NCBI GenBank assembly: GCA_965530755.1
Contig: CBESNA010000002.1
Span: forward strand, 1-64,000
Direction: 5' to 3'
Origin: SZUA-35 sp965530755
GTDB lineage: Bacteria; Actinomycetota; Acidimicrobiia; Acidimicrobiales; SZUA-35
DNA length: 64,000 nt
Shown here: piece by piece, positions 29,807 to 39,067 of the stretch
Layout of the letters: each line of letters begins with the position of its first letter
How positions within the stretch are numbered: position 1 is the first letter of the stretch
Translations under genes and position numbers: made by a program
The notes under the pieces: model-generated
What the model saw: only the letters and a program-made list of their open reading frames with translations
Databases searched by the model: none
What the model was told of the DNA's origin: nothing

Positions 29807-32326
29807 TCATTCCCCAGTGAGCCACAACGACGGATCGACGATGCTCGAGTCATGGTTGGGATCGAGCTCCCGGACGAGCCGCCAGGCCTCGTCGGCTCGA
29901 GTCTTTGCATCGACGTAGGTTCGCTGTGCTGCTGCGGCTGAATTGTCGGCCGCAGCGACGGCTTCGGGGTTCTGATCGGTCATTCTGGCGAGTTCCGCGT
30001 CGACCAGCAGGCGGCCGGCAGCGGTGCTGAGTTCGTCGGCTCGGGCTGACAGATCGATGGCTCGATCCTGCTTGAGTGCAAGTGCCGTTGCTTGGCCCTC
30101 GTCGGGTTGTTGGTCGATGTCGACCGGGGCGGCGACGTGAACGAACAGCGCGGTGTTGAGTTGGTTGAGGGTGTCGTCGATCGGTTGATCGCGTGGACCG
30201 AGAGGGACGCCGTCGCGGATGCGCAACGGAGCCAGGAGTAGCCCGGCATCCGAAACGATCGTGGTCATGGAGATGTGCGGCTCGACCGATGTGACGACCG
30301 CAGTGATCCGAGCGTCGGCGAGTCTGGCTTCGACCTCGGTGTGTGTCACTGCGGCATCGGTGGGCACGAAGACCGTGATCGTGGCGTCGTTCCATTGTTC
30401 GCTTCGAGTGCACATCCAAGCGAGAAGGGTGAGGAACTGACCGTTGGTGTCGTCAGCCCACCACACAGCGATGCGGTTCGGCACGGTGTGGTCCTGGAGC
30501 TGTTGCCAGGCCTGGTCCGGGGCATGGACGATGGCGGTGTTGACCCCGAATCTGATGGCGGTCTGAGCGAGAATCGTATGGTCGATTGCCTTGTCGCTGT
30601 CGTCGTCCTCGGCGAACCAGCTGAACATTGCAAGGTTCGCTCGGAGTGCGCCGATGCCGTGGGCCTGGAGTGTGGTGCTGACTCCAGCGACAAGGGTTTC
30701 GGCGACGACGGCCCTGCCGTACAGGGTGGCGGGGTGACTTGCCAGCTCCGTCTGGAGCGCCAGACCGATTCGTTCCGCGTGCTTGCGGACGACGGGTCCT
30801 TTCCCGGGAACGACACGAATGATGGTCGTGAAGCCCGACCCGCTGTCGATCCAACTCGCCACTGATGCAAGCCGCTGGCGTCGCTCGGGATCCCGTGGCG
30901 AGAAGGCGACGATGCACGGCCGGAAGTCTCGGCTGTGGGTTGTCGACGTTCCGAGGCGTTCGAGGTGAAGTCGGACGTTCGAGGCGTGGAATCCGCTGCT
31001 GCTGTCAACCCAACGGACTTGATCGATGTTGCGTGAGAAGTAGCGATAGAGCGCAACGAGCGCACACCCTGCGAGTCCACCCGCGAGCGGATCGATCGCG
31101 AGGATGGCAACCAAGCAGGCGATGGTCCCGGCGAGGCTGGCACGCCAATGGAAGTAGCGGAAGGTCGGGCGAAACGACGTGCTCGCCGCCCTTGCCTCGG
31201 AGTACGTCGCGTAGTTGATCATCCCGTAGCTGGAGAGGAAGAACATCGATATGACCGGCGCAACGACGTCGAGGTCGCCCAGCGCGACGGTCAGGAGTGC
31301 TATTCCGGCGCTGAGGACGGTGCCTCGTCGTGGGTTGTTGTCGGCACCGGACCCGACGGCGAACGGTTCGAGGCGGGCGACGAGGCGATCAGCGGCGAGC
31401 CGTTGGAGGGTGCGGGGTGCACCCATCATCGAGGCAATGGCGGACGAGAGCGTTGCTGCGATGACGCCGAGATCGATCATCCATGGAGTGATGGCAAGGC
31501 GACGCATGATGGTCGGATCGGCGCGGAGCTCCGACATGGGTACAGCCAGCACGAACGTGACGATGACGAGCAGGTAAACCACGGTGGACGTTCCGATGGC
31601 GGCGAACGTGCCGGCGCTGATGCTTCGGGACGGTGTCCGGAGGTCGCCGGACATGGCGACGCCTTGGGTGAAGCCGGTGACCGCAGGGAAGAAGATGGCG
31701 AAGCTCACCCAGAACGATCCACCGGCCGAGGGGCGACCAAGGCTGGAACCGAGTCGACCCGGATCCAGATCAGGAACGACGCCGATGAAGTAGGCGCCGA
31801 TGGCGATGACAAGGAACACCATGACCAGGTATTGAAGGCGGGTCGCGATGTCGGCGCCGAGCCAGGCCAGACCGAGCAGAGCCACGATCGCCACCGCAGC
31901 GATGAGTCGTGGGAGATTTGCGTCGTCAGAGCCGACGACGCTGGCGACGGCCTCGCCGAGACCGATGGCGTAGAACGCGATGGAGATCGACATCGCTACA
32001 TAGAGAACGAGGCCGATCGATCCACCGAACGCAGGTCCGAGCGTCCTCGACACCAGGAAGTAGACGCCGCCCCCGCCAACACGAAGGTTCGTGGCAATGG
32101 CGGCGAGTGAGATCGTCGTCAGCACCGAAACGAGGGTCGAAAGCCCGAGGATGGCGAGCATCGCGACAAGGCCGACATCGCCAGTAACGGTTCCGAGCCG
32201 CAGGAACAGGACGAGGCCGAGGATCGTGAGGAGGCTCGGTGTGAAGACGCCGCCGAACGTGCCGAGCTTCTTGTCCTCCGGGTCAACGGCGGTTGGCAAC
32301 TCCGTTTTTGCTGTTCGTTCGCTCAA
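29807..32326 (-). CDS. cation-chloride cotransporter family permease (SLC12-like)
   Basis: The 839-residue protein has about 12 membrane segments in the first 440 residues, beginning with the CCC-family block LGTFGGVFTPSLLTILGLVL and RVGGGGVYFLVSRTLG. A large cytosolic domain follows (about 445-839), as in Na-K-2Cl and K-Cl cotransporters. Bacterial members are known but sparsely characterised, and the transported ions or amino acids cannot be read from sequence. The C-terminal end contains an Ala-rich helix. It is convergent with the DUF1667 gene (17 nt) and divergent from the mechanosensitive-channel cluster. Confidence 0.85.
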   Translation of the reverse strand: MSERTAKTELPTAVDPEDKKLGTFGGVFTPSLLTILGLVLFLRLGTVTGDVGLVAMLAILGLSTLVSVLTTISLAAIATNLRVGGGGVYFLVSRTLGPAFGGSIGLVLYVAMSISIAFYAIGLGEAVASVVGSDDANLPRLIAAVAIVALLGLAWLGADIATRLQYLVMVFLVIAIGAYFIGVVPDLDPGRLGSSLGRPSAGGSFWVSFAIFFPAVTGFTQGVAMSGDLRTPSRSISAGTFAAIGTSTVVYLLVIVTFVLAVPMSELRADPTIMRRLAITPWMIDLGVIAATLSSAIASMMGAPRTLQRLAADRLVARLEPFAVGSGADNNPRRGTVLSAGIALLTVALGDLDVVAPVISMFFLSSYGMINYATYSEARAASTSFRPTFRYFHWRASLAGTIACLVAILAIDPLAGGLAGCALVALYRYFSRNIDQVRWVDSSSGFHASNVRLHLERLGTSTTHSRDFRPCIVAFSPRDPERRQRLASVASWIDSGSGFTTIIRVVPGKGPVVRKHAERIGLALQTELASHPATLYGRAVVAETLVAGVSTTLQAHGIGALRANLAMFSWFAEDDDSDKAIDHTILAQTAIRFGVNTAIVHAPDQAWQQLQDHTVPNRIAVWWADDTNGQFLTLLAWMCTRSEQWNDATITVFVPTDAAVTHTEVEARLADARITAVVTSVEPHISMTTIVSDAGLLLAPLRIRDGVPLGPRDQPIDDTLNQLNTALFVHVAAPVDIDQQPDEGQATALALKQDRAIDLSARADELSTAAGRLLVDAELARMTDQNPEAVAAADNSAAAAQRTYVDAKTRADEAWRLVRELDPNHDSSIVDPSLWLTGE

Positions 32327-32559
32327 GGCATGTCCCCGTTCCTTGGGCGAATCTGCTCGCCGTCGAACGACATCGTCAACACGGCTCTCCCGTTGACGTC
32401 GATCGCCGAGCTGGATTGTATTCGAACGTTGTCATTCGGTCTGCTTCTTGCCGGGTCGGACACGAACAGGAAGCCCGGCCGGTCCCGTAGCATCCTGGCA
32501 CTACGCCAGATCGATGACATGTCCTGGAAGACTCCACGCTTGGTGAGAGGCGGTGAACC

Positions 32560-32841
32560 ATGAGCAGCGAACATATGGACGACGATTCCGAGATGTCGGC
32601 CGAGCTGGCTGCGCTGGGGATCGCTCCAGAAGACCTCGATTCGATGCTGGAAGGCCTTGCAGAAGACACCGCTGGCCTCGCTGCCCTCTGGCAGCCGACT
32701 CCCGGTTTCGTCGATCGGGTCACCACCGGTGCCATGCGACGGATTGCCGATCGTGAAGCCGCACTCGCGATTGCCGATTTGTTCGGGCTCCCCATCTTCA
32801 CGACCAAGGAAATGATGACCAAGAAGGACACGCCCCAATGA
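32560..32841 (+). CDS. small acidic hypothetical protein (paralogue of 34134-34436)
   Basis: The 93-residue acidic protein has no signal or membrane segment. Its C-terminal half (TPGFVDRVTTGAMRRIADRE, IADLFGLP) shares a pattern with the C-terminal half of the 100-residue protein at 34134 (QPGAIERVATAVDERI, VDLVGLG). Its stop overlaps the start of the channel gene (ATGA). A GAGAGGCGG ribosome site precedes ATG 32560. By position it may bind the channel or the sigma factor; no function is known. Confidence 0.65.
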   Translation: MSSEHMDDDSEMSAELAALGIAPEDLDSMLEGLAEDTAGLAALWQPTPGFVDRVTTGAMRRIADREAALAIADLFGLPIFTTKEMMTKKDTPQ

Positions 32842-33566
32842 GTTTCGATCAGCCGTGGGTATGGGCTGTCGGATCAGTGATCGCCGGCCTCCTCGTCGGG
32901 GCCGTCGCCGCCGCTCTCGCCCGTCGCTACCTCGGCCACGAGAAGCGCCGAGCTCCGCTCCGCGCCGTGGCTGCGCCCACGAGCACCTTCTTGTTCTGGT
33001 TGGCCACGGCGACAGGCGTTGTGTTCGCCATCGGGGCGACCAGTCCCGACACGCTCAAGCCGATCCCTCGCGACATCATCGACTGGATGCCGAACGCGCT
33101 GGTTGCGGGGCTTCTCATCCTTGGCGGTTATGCCGCCGGAGCAGCGCTGTCGGTTGGTTTCGGATCGACGATCGAGCGTGCCACGGGCCGGAGTCAACGT
33201 GGAGTCGAGCGTGTTGTCCGGTGGGCGATCATGGGCGCGGCGATCGTTCTCGCTCTCGGCAACCTTGGAGTCGAAACCACGTCGCTCCAGATCATCCTCG
33301 CCGGCGTCGTGTTTGCCCTGGCGCTTTCCTTCGCTCTGATCGCAGGGCTTGGCGGGCGCGACGTCGCCGCGAACATTGCGAGCGGCAGAACCCTTCGTTC
33401 CGATCTGGTGGTCGGCGCCACGATCGTGTCCGGCGACGTGTCCGGGACAGTTGTGGACCTTCGGCCGGCGCTGGTCGTCATCGAGACCGACGACGGGCGT
33501 CGCGTGTTCGTTCCCTTCGCGAGGTTGCTCGACGCGCCGTTCGAGATCGGGAGTGCGGAACCTTGA
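32838..33566 (+). CDS. MscS-like mechanosensitive channel, short form
   Basis: The 242-residue protein has four to five membrane segments. The last is a Gly/Ala-rich pore helix (LAGVVFALALSFALIAGLGGRDVAANI), followed by a short beta domain (VGATIVSGDVSGTVVDLRPAL, RRVFVPFARLLDAPFE), the core of MscS-type channels. The cytosolic vestibule of full MscS is missing, so it is a minimal variant. It is overlapped by the small acidic gene upstream, and the sigma-factor gene begins 16 nt downstream. Confidence 0.75.
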   Translation: MSFDQPWVWAVGSVIAGLLVGAVAAALARRYLGHEKRRAPLRAVAAPTSTFLFWLATATGVVFAIGATSPDTLKPIPRDIIDWMPNALVAGLLILGGYAAGAALSVGFGSTIERATGRSQRGVERVVRWAIMGAAIVLALGNLGVETTSLQIILAGVVFALALSFALIAGLGGRDVAANIASGRTLRSDLVVGATIVSGDVSGTVVDLRPALVVIETDDGRRVFVPFARLLDAPFEIGSAEP

Positions 33567-33582
33567 ACCGGTGCGTCCATTG

Positions 33583-34137
33583 ATGAGCGGGCGATCTCCG
33601 GCAAGGAATGCTCCTCGTGGCGACAGGGGAGGAGTGGGCTCGACAGCCGACGGTTTGGCCGAGCTCGTACACGAGCATGGTCCGCTCGTCTACCGAATCG
33701 CCGTGGCCATCGTCCACGACCACGCGCTCGCCGAAGACGTCGTGCAAGACGTCATGGTCAAGGCGTGGACATCGCTGCCAGCAGATTCGCAAGAGCGACC
33801 GATGCCGTGGCTTCGGACTGTCACCCGCAACGCCGCGATTGACGAGCTTCGGCGCCGACGCTTCGATGACGTCACCGACGCCCCGCCCGAGCCGAGTCCC
33901 AATGACGAGTTCGACATCACCATCGATTCTCGACGACGCCTCAGTCAGGTCTGGAGGGCGCTCTCCACGCTCGACACCGACGCTCGAATGATGATCATTC
34001 TTCGTGAGACCGAGGACCTGAGCTACGCCGAAATTGCCGATGCGCTGGGAATCTCAGAGTCGAACGTTCGTTCGAAACTGTTCAGAGCTCGCCACGCACT
34101 TCGAGCGTTGCTGAACGAAGACGAGGTGCCGTCGTGA
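33583..34137 (+). CDS. ECF-type RNA polymerase sigma factor
   Basis: The 184-residue sigma-70 family protein has region 2 (LVYRIAVAIVHDHALAEDVV, with VQDVMVKAW after it) and region 4 with helix-turn-helix (LSYAEIADALGISESNVRSK, then LFRARHALRALL). It would direct transcription of a small stress regulon. ATG at 33583 is chosen by alignment; about 20 basic residues precede region 2. Its GTGA overlap with the next small gene suggests that gene encodes a regulator, although it lacks the HxxxCxxC zinc motif of classic anti-sigma factors. Confidence 0.88.
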   Translation: MSGRSPARNAPRGDRGGVGSTADGLAELVHEHGPLVYRIAVAIVHDHALAEDVVQDVMVKAWTSLPADSQERPMPWLRTVTRNAAIDELRRRRFDDVTDAPPEPSPNDEFDITIDSRRRLSQVWRALSTLDTDARMMIILRETEDLSYAEIADALGISESNVRSKLFRARHALRALLNEDEVPS

Positions 34138-34436
34138 GAATCCCAGATCGAACACTGCGCAGGTGGCTTCGCTCGGGACGTCCGAAAAGGGTTGAACGAC
34201 AGCTCGACGACCCCGAAGTGGTCGGTCGACTCGAAGGAATGACAGCGCTCGACGACTCAGACCGCGAAGCGCTCGACGAGCTCACCTCCGCTCAGCCCGG
34301 CGCCATCGAACGGGTAGCGACGGCGGTAGACGAGCGGATCCACAACGGCCACGTCGCCGCTCTGGTCGATCTCGTTGGGCTTGGATGGCACACCGCAGCC
34401 GCCGTCACTGACACCGACGACGATGGTGTTCCCTAG
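34134..34436 (+). CDS. small protein coupled to the ECF sigma factor
   Basis: The 100-residue soluble protein has a basic N terminus (RTLRRWLRSGRPKRVERQ) and an acidic C terminus. It overlaps the sigma-factor stop (GTGA), the usual place for an anti-sigma factor, but has no membrane helix and no ZAS motif. Its C-terminal half resembles that of the protein at 32560. Its TAG lies inside the CTAG shared with the stop of the convergent gene at 34433. Function unknown; anti-sigma or sigma chaperone is a reasonable guess. Confidence 0.65.
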   Translation: MRIPDRTLRRWLRSGRPKRVERQLDDPEVVGRLEGMTALDDSDREALDELTSAQPGAIERVATAVDERIHNGHVAALVDLVGLGWHTAAAVTDTDDDGVP

Positions 34437-35347
34437 TTCTCGGGTGGCACAATCGGGTCGATGCCGGCCTCGCCTGGAGCCGTGGGTGGTGCTGCGGCCG
34501 ACGCGACGAGGGGGCTGAGCGGTTCATCGAGTAGCAGCCGCCACGCGATGTCGAGGTCGTCGCTCGCAGCGACGGGTCGGCCCGGCAACGCGGCAAGGAC
34601 GAGGTCGATCCTGACCAGTGCGTCGGTCAAGGTCGTGGGGGCGACGGGTCCGTCATCGCCTTGGTTCGCCTGCAGCGCTGCAAGCAGATCGCGTGCGGAC
34701 TGGACATCCTGGGCCGCCAGTCCGTAGTTCGCCTGGTAGAGAAACAGCCGAGCCCTGGACAACAGCTCTGTGCTCTTGAGGAATTCGATCTCAAGTGCGG
34801 TCGCAGACTGGGCGGTCTCGAGCTCCTCGCCGAGCGTCGCCGCGAGATCATCAAGATCGTCGATCCGGGTTGTCTGAGCAGCGAGGAGGGCGTCGATGTC
34901 GTCGACTCGCGTGACGAGCGACGCCGTCGTTTCGCTGTTGCCGTCGACTGTTGCGCTGACAGCATCGAGTTCGGCGCCCAGGGAGGCGGATTGAGTCTCG
35001 AGCTCGTCGATTCGTGCGCTGGCGTTGTCGACCGCGGTCTGAAGCTCCGCAGTATCGGCCGTGTTGGTCTCGACGGGTTGGATGACTCGATCGTTCACGA
35101 TCGGTGCGACGTAGATGACCGCAGCGACCAACCCGACCAAGACGCCGACGAACAGTGCGAATCGAATGAGACGGCGAACGAGGCCTCGTTTTGGAGGTGT
35201 CAGCGGATCAGGAGTCGACTGCGAGTCTGGCAGCGACGCGTCGTCGTCGCTCGGTGCCTTCGAGTCGAGGTCGGCGTCGGTCACCGTCGATTCATCTTCG
35301 ACGGGGGGCGGCTCGGCGTCGGTGATTGGGTCGATCAGGTCGGTCAT
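34433..35347 (-). CDS. single-pass membrane protein with extracytoplasmic coiled coil
   Basis: The 304-residue protein has an acidic, Pro/Asp-rich cytoplasmic N terminus (about 1-50), a membrane helix (LIRFALFVGVLVGLVAAVIY), then a long coiled coil (about 95-190). A helical domain (LSRARLFLYQANYGLAAQDV) with a Pro-rich end completes it. The layout resembles HemX/COG4223-type envelope proteins, but no heme-pathway gene is near. ATG at 35347 follows an AAGGGACAG ribosome site. It is convergent with the sigma-factor cluster. Confidence 0.65.
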   Translation of the reverse strand: MTDLIDPITDAEPPPVEDESTVTDADLDSKAPSDDDASLPDSQSTPDPLTPPKRGLVRRLIRFALFVGVLVGLVAAVIYVAPIVNDRVIQPVETNTADTAELQTAVDNASARIDELETQSASLGAELDAVSATVDGNSETTASLVTRVDDIDALLAAQTTRIDDLDDLAATLGEELETAQSATALEIEFLKSTELLSRARLFLYQANYGLAAQDVQSARDLLAALQANQGDDGPVAPTTLTDALVRIDLVLAALPGRPVAASDDLDIAWRLLLDEPLSPLVASAAAPPTAPGEAGIDPIVPPEN

Positions 35348-35584
35348 GTCGTCTGTCCCTTGTGGCTGAGCCGCAAGCGCGGCCTCCCTTGAGTAACGGC
35401 ACAGAAACACCAGAGTCGCGGGCGGGGCGACGGATTCTTATGAAGTTGTCGTAAAAGCCCCTGTTCGCCGAGATGTTCCACCGAGCGATTCTTCGGAAGT
35501 CGACGGCGTCGGTGGCACCGGATCGTTCAACTCGACCTGCCTGAGTCCGATAGGAGCTTCGATGCGTTCATCGAAGCATCGGCG

Positions 35585-36355
35585 ATGGACTCATCTAGCG
35601 ATGAACTCGGTGGTGCCGTCGAAACCACGCCGAAGAGATCTCGGGGATGTCCAATGAGTCGATCAGCGCAAGTGGATGTGCGGTCGATGCCGCGTGTGTC
35701 AAGGTTCCGCGTGACGATGCTGTCGGTGCTGATCCTCGTCGGCGCGCTCGCCTACGTCGCCGGTACTGATGTCGGCGTCGGATTTCTCACCCGAGATCCA
35801 AACCAGATCTCCGGAAGTCGCGCATGGGCCGGTTTGATCTCGACGTTGGGGAATGCGTTGTGGGTCGTCGCTGCATCGATCTCGATGTTCGCGGTGTCGG
35901 TGTCAGACAAGACCGATCGAGTTGGGCGTCGTGCATTCTTCGGTCTCGGCGCCGTTTCGCTGCTGTTCTTCCTCGACGATGCACTGTTGCTCCACGACGA
36001 AGTACTTCCCGGTCTCGGCGTCCACGAACTGTTTATGGTGTCGTTGTACGCAATGGTCGTGCCGGTGCTCGTCCTCCGATCAGCGTCGATCCTTCGTGCC
36101 GCGGGCGCACTGTGGCTGATCATCGGCGCCTTCTTTCTCTTCGGCGTGTCTGTCGTGATCGATTTCGCCAACTTCCGCACCTGGAACCCTGATGCGTTTT
36201 TCGCCATGGAGGACGGGTCGAAGTTTCTCGGCATCGCACTCTGGGCTGACGCGATCATCATCGCCGCCCGCCACCACTCGCTGCGCTCCCGTACCGACTC
36301 GGCACCGGTGGTGCGTGATGTCGCTGTGTTGCGCGACGTCGTCGTGTCGGGCTGA
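35585..36355 (+). CDS. multi-pass membrane protein of unknown function
   Basis: The predicted protein of up to 256 residues has six hydrophobic segments (first at TMLSVLILVGALAYVAG) with acidic residues in one membrane-proximal segment (FFLDDALLLHDEVLPGLG, then HELF). A second start at ATG 35654 removes 23 low-complexity residues and has a GGGGA site upstream; it may be the real one. I recognise no family. It is convergent with the decayed HDOD gene, whose end lies 5 nt away. Confidence 0.6.
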   Translation: MDSSSDELGGAVETTPKRSRGCPMSRSAQVDVRSMPRVSRFRVTMLSVLILVGALAYVAGTDVGVGFLTRDPNQISGSRAWAGLISTLGNALWVVAASISMFAVSVSDKTDRVGRRAFFGLGAVSLLFFLDDALLLHDEVLPGLGVHELFMVSLYAMVVPVLVLRSASILRAAGALWLIIGAFFLFGVSVVIDFANFRTWNPDAFFAMEDGSKFLGIALWADAIIIAARHHSLRSRTDSAPVVRDVAVLRDVVVSG

Positions 36356-36359
36356 AGGC

Positions 36360-37120
36360 TCAGCGTCGATTCGATGACACGGTGAGCGGTTCCTCGACTC
36401 CGTGGGTTCTGCTGAAGTTGCGAAGACGTTGCACCAGCGTTTCGGTGATGTCGGACCCGACTTTGACGAGCAGGTTGCCGCTCGGCGTCACGATGTCTCG
36501 TGCGACGACCAGGCCGACGATGAGCTGTGCCAGTCCGACCTCTCGAACCAACGGTCTCGTCATCGGCGCCGCCCCACGTGGACAGCGCTTGCATGATTCG
36601 TTCCGAATGGGTCGGCGCCATGCGGGCGAGTGCCTTGGGCGATCCGAGCCCGAGACCGACAGCGTCGTCGAAGTCGACGACGGCCCGAACGACTTCGTCG
36701 ATCCACTCAGGCCGAGGGCGCTCGGGGGAGAGCGCGGCATCGGCCGCCGCCATCGCATGGATGACACGTTGTGCCTCCGGGGAGGCCGGGCCCGGGTCTC
36801 GATGGTGGTGGACAGACTCGACGACCAGCGGATCGACGTTCCACATGCGCAGCACGTAGGCGCCGAGTTCGGCGTGGGTCGCACCGAAGGCCCGGAGCTC
36901 GGCGTCGTCGTCTGGCAGTCCGGTGAGCCGAAACTGTTCCTGAATGGGGCTGCAGTCTTCGCCGACGCAGGTGATGAACACGACAACACCGAGGCTCCGC
37001 ATCAGTCCGGCCAACCCCGCTTGGGGAATCTCCTGGCCGATCAGCTTCTGCACGATCCGGGACATGTTGACTGACAGGTAATCCGGTCGACCAGGGAGCC
37101 CTCGGGCGGTGTCGACGGAT
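36360..37120 (-). pseudogene. HDOD/HD-domain regulatory protein, truncated and frameshifted
   Basis: One minus frame encodes the second half of an HDOD-type domain (MRSLGVVVFITCVGEDCSP, FGATHAELGAYVLRMWNVDP, VESVHHH) down to about 36550. The C-terminal segment of the same protein type (LAQLIVGLVVARDIVTPSGN, ETLVQRLRNFS) then continues in another frame to the stop at 36360. A single-base change near 36535-36560 would explain the shift. Upstream of about 37120 no start or N-terminal half is visible. Such proteins act in two-component or cyclic-di-GMP-related signalling; this copy is probably dead. Confidence 0.65.
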
Positions 37121-37321
37121 GTGATGAACCTGCGACCGTGGTCTTGGCTGCCGGTCGAGCCTGGGTGCTGGTGATGAACGAGTCTCCGGTTCGATGATCG
37201 CAGCGATCCGGCTACAGAACGGGGTCGCGGCCGGAACGCCTCCCCGACGACTGTCGACGTGGCCCGGAGGTTCGTGAGCGAGCGCCGCGTGGAGATCCTT
37301 CGTGCGTGGCAGACTCGGTCG

Positions 37322-39067
37322 GTGGATGCGCAGCAAACGTCGTCGGATCGACTCATCGAGACCATCCGTGCATCGGTGATCGGTCGAGACGAAGCGGTCG
37401 ACGGTCCGTTCGGGCCACGCCCGGTGATCTACGCCGACTACACCGCTTCCGGCCGATCCCTCTCGTTCATCGAGGACTACCTCCGCCGAGCCGTCCTTCC
37501 GCTCTACGCGAACACCCATACCGAATCATCCGGGACAGGCTTGCAGACCACGCGATTCCGAGAGGACGCCCGGCGAATCATCGCTCGGTGTGTCGGCGCC
37601 ACGGACGAACACGCCGTGCTCTTCGCCGGGAGCGGCTCGACCGGGGCGATCGCGAAGATGATCGGAGTGATCGGTATCCGGCTGCCATCGCAACTCGACG
37701 ACAACTACCGATTCTCGGCGATGATCCCCGAGGGCAAGCGTCCGGTTGTTTTCATCGGTCCGTTCGAGCACCACTCCAACGAGTTGCCGTGGCGTGAGTC
37801 GATCGCCGACGTGATCACGATCGCCGAAGATGCCGACGGACACGTCGACCTTGCCGATCTCGCGAACGCCCTCGAACGCTTCGCCGACCGACCGCTGAAG
37901 ATCGGATCGTTCTCCGCCGCCTCGAATGTCACCGGCATCGTCACTGACACGGTCGCCGTTTCGAGCTTGCTCCATCGTCATGGAGCGTTGGCTTTCTGGG
38001 ACTTCGCGGCAGCCGCTCCCTACGTGGGAATCTCCATGGCTGGGCCGCCGAACGATCCGGACGGTTACCTCGACGCCATCTTCATCTCCCCCCACAAGAT
38101 GATCGGTGGCCCGGGAACCCCGGGTGTGTTGGTCGCCCGCCGAGAACTCTTCCAGAATCGGGTTCCCGTCATCCCGGGCGGAGGCACGGTCAACTTCGTC
38201 AACCCTTCCGAGCATGATTACTTGGTCGACGTCGAGCATCGCGAAGAAGGAGGGACGCCGGCGATCGTGGAATCGATCCGCGCCGGTCTCGTCTTCCAAC
38301 TCAAAGAGGCCGTAGGCCTCGACGCCATCCGCACAAGGGAAGAGCGTTTCGTTCGGCGAGCCATCACCCACTGGGAGGCGAACGAGCGGATCGACATCCT
38401 CGGCAGTCACGATGCCGAGCGGCTCTCGATCGTGTCCTTCGTGGTGCGCTACGACGGCGGAGGGCCAGACAGACCACGAAACGAACGGCGTTACCTTCAT
38501 CACAACTTCGTGGTCGCGGTCCTCAACGACCTCTTCGGAATCCAGGCCCGCGGCGGTTGCTCGTGCGCCGGTCCATACGGCCACCGTCTGCTCGGCATCG
38601 ATCTCGATCGCTCCCACGAGTTCGAGCGGGAGATCGTGAACGGCTGTGAAGGCATCAAGCCGGGATGGGTTCGGGTCAATTTCAACTACTTCGTCGAGGA
38701 TGCCGTCGTCGAGTACATCCTCGCTGCGGTCGATCTCGTCGCCAGTCGGGGCGCCGTCCTTCTCCCGTACTACCGCTTCGATCCTGCGTCTGGCCTCTGG
38801 GTCCATCGGGACGGGCGCCGGACACCGCCGATGTCGCTCGACGACATCGACTACTCGAGCGGAGAAATGGTGGCGACGCCGACCCGGTTGGAGGTCGAGC
38901 CTTCCGATCTGTCGCAACACCTGGCTGCGGCCGTCGAGGTGCTCGATCGCGCCGCAACTTCACCACCCAGCCCGCTTGGTCTCCCCGCGACCTCATCCGA
39001 CTTCGAGCACCTTCGCTGGTTCCCGTATCCAGACGAGGCAGGGCAACCCCCGGCATCCGCGGTGTGA
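37322..39067 (+). CDS. class V aminotransferase / cysteine desulfurase-like protein
   Basis: This PLP-dependent enzyme of about 580 residues has the PLP lysine in FISPHKMIGGPGTPGV, the N-terminal ADYTASGRSLSFIEDYLRR and NTHTESSGTGLQTTRFREDA blocks of a large class V subgroup, and a GGCSCAGPYGHR cysteine motif. The C-terminal extension is longer than in ordinary cysteine desulfurases (about 400 residues). The start is uncertain: GTG 37322 fits the conserved N terminus, with GTG at 37259, 37274 or 37289 also possible. It is coupled by a GTGTGA overlap to a Nudix hydrolase. Confidence 0.82.
   Translation: MDAQQTSSDRLIETIRASVIGRDEAVDGPFGPRPVIYADYTASGRSLSFIEDYLRRAVLPLYANTHTESSGTGLQTTRFREDARRIIARCVGATDEHAVLFAGSGSTGAIAKMIGVIGIRLPSQLDDNYRFSAMIPEGKRPVVFIGPFEHHSNELPWRESIADVITIAEDADGHVDLADLANALERFADRPLKIGSFSAASNVTGIVTDTVAVSSLLHRHGALAFWDFAAAAPYVGISMAGPPNDPDGYLDAIFISPHKMIGGPGTPGVLVARRELFQNRVPVIPGGGTVNFVNPSEHDYLVDVEHREEGGTPAIVESIRAGLVFQLKEAVGLDAIRTREERFVRRAITHWEANERIDILGSHDAERLSIVSFVVRYDGGGPDRPRNERRYLHHNFVVAVLNDLFGIQARGGCSCAGPYGHRLLGIDLDRSHEFEREIVNGCEGIKPGWVRVNFNYFVEDAVVEYILAAVDLVASRGAVLLPYYRFDPASGLWVHRDGRRTPPMSLDDIDYSSGEMVATPTRLEVEPSDLSQHLAAAVEVLDRAATSPPSPLGLPATSSDFEHLRWFPYPDEAGQPPASAV

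Noticed and set aside
32330..32563. 77-codon plus-strand frame before the small acidic protein
   Set aside because: No recognisable domain, odd composition, and it overlaps the next start; more likely promoter region.
35752..36358. Continuation of the HDOD minus frame to 35752
   Set aside because: Beyond the frameshift the frame is Arg/Ser/Thr-rich and antisense to the membrane protein at 35585; the genuine C terminus lies in another frame.
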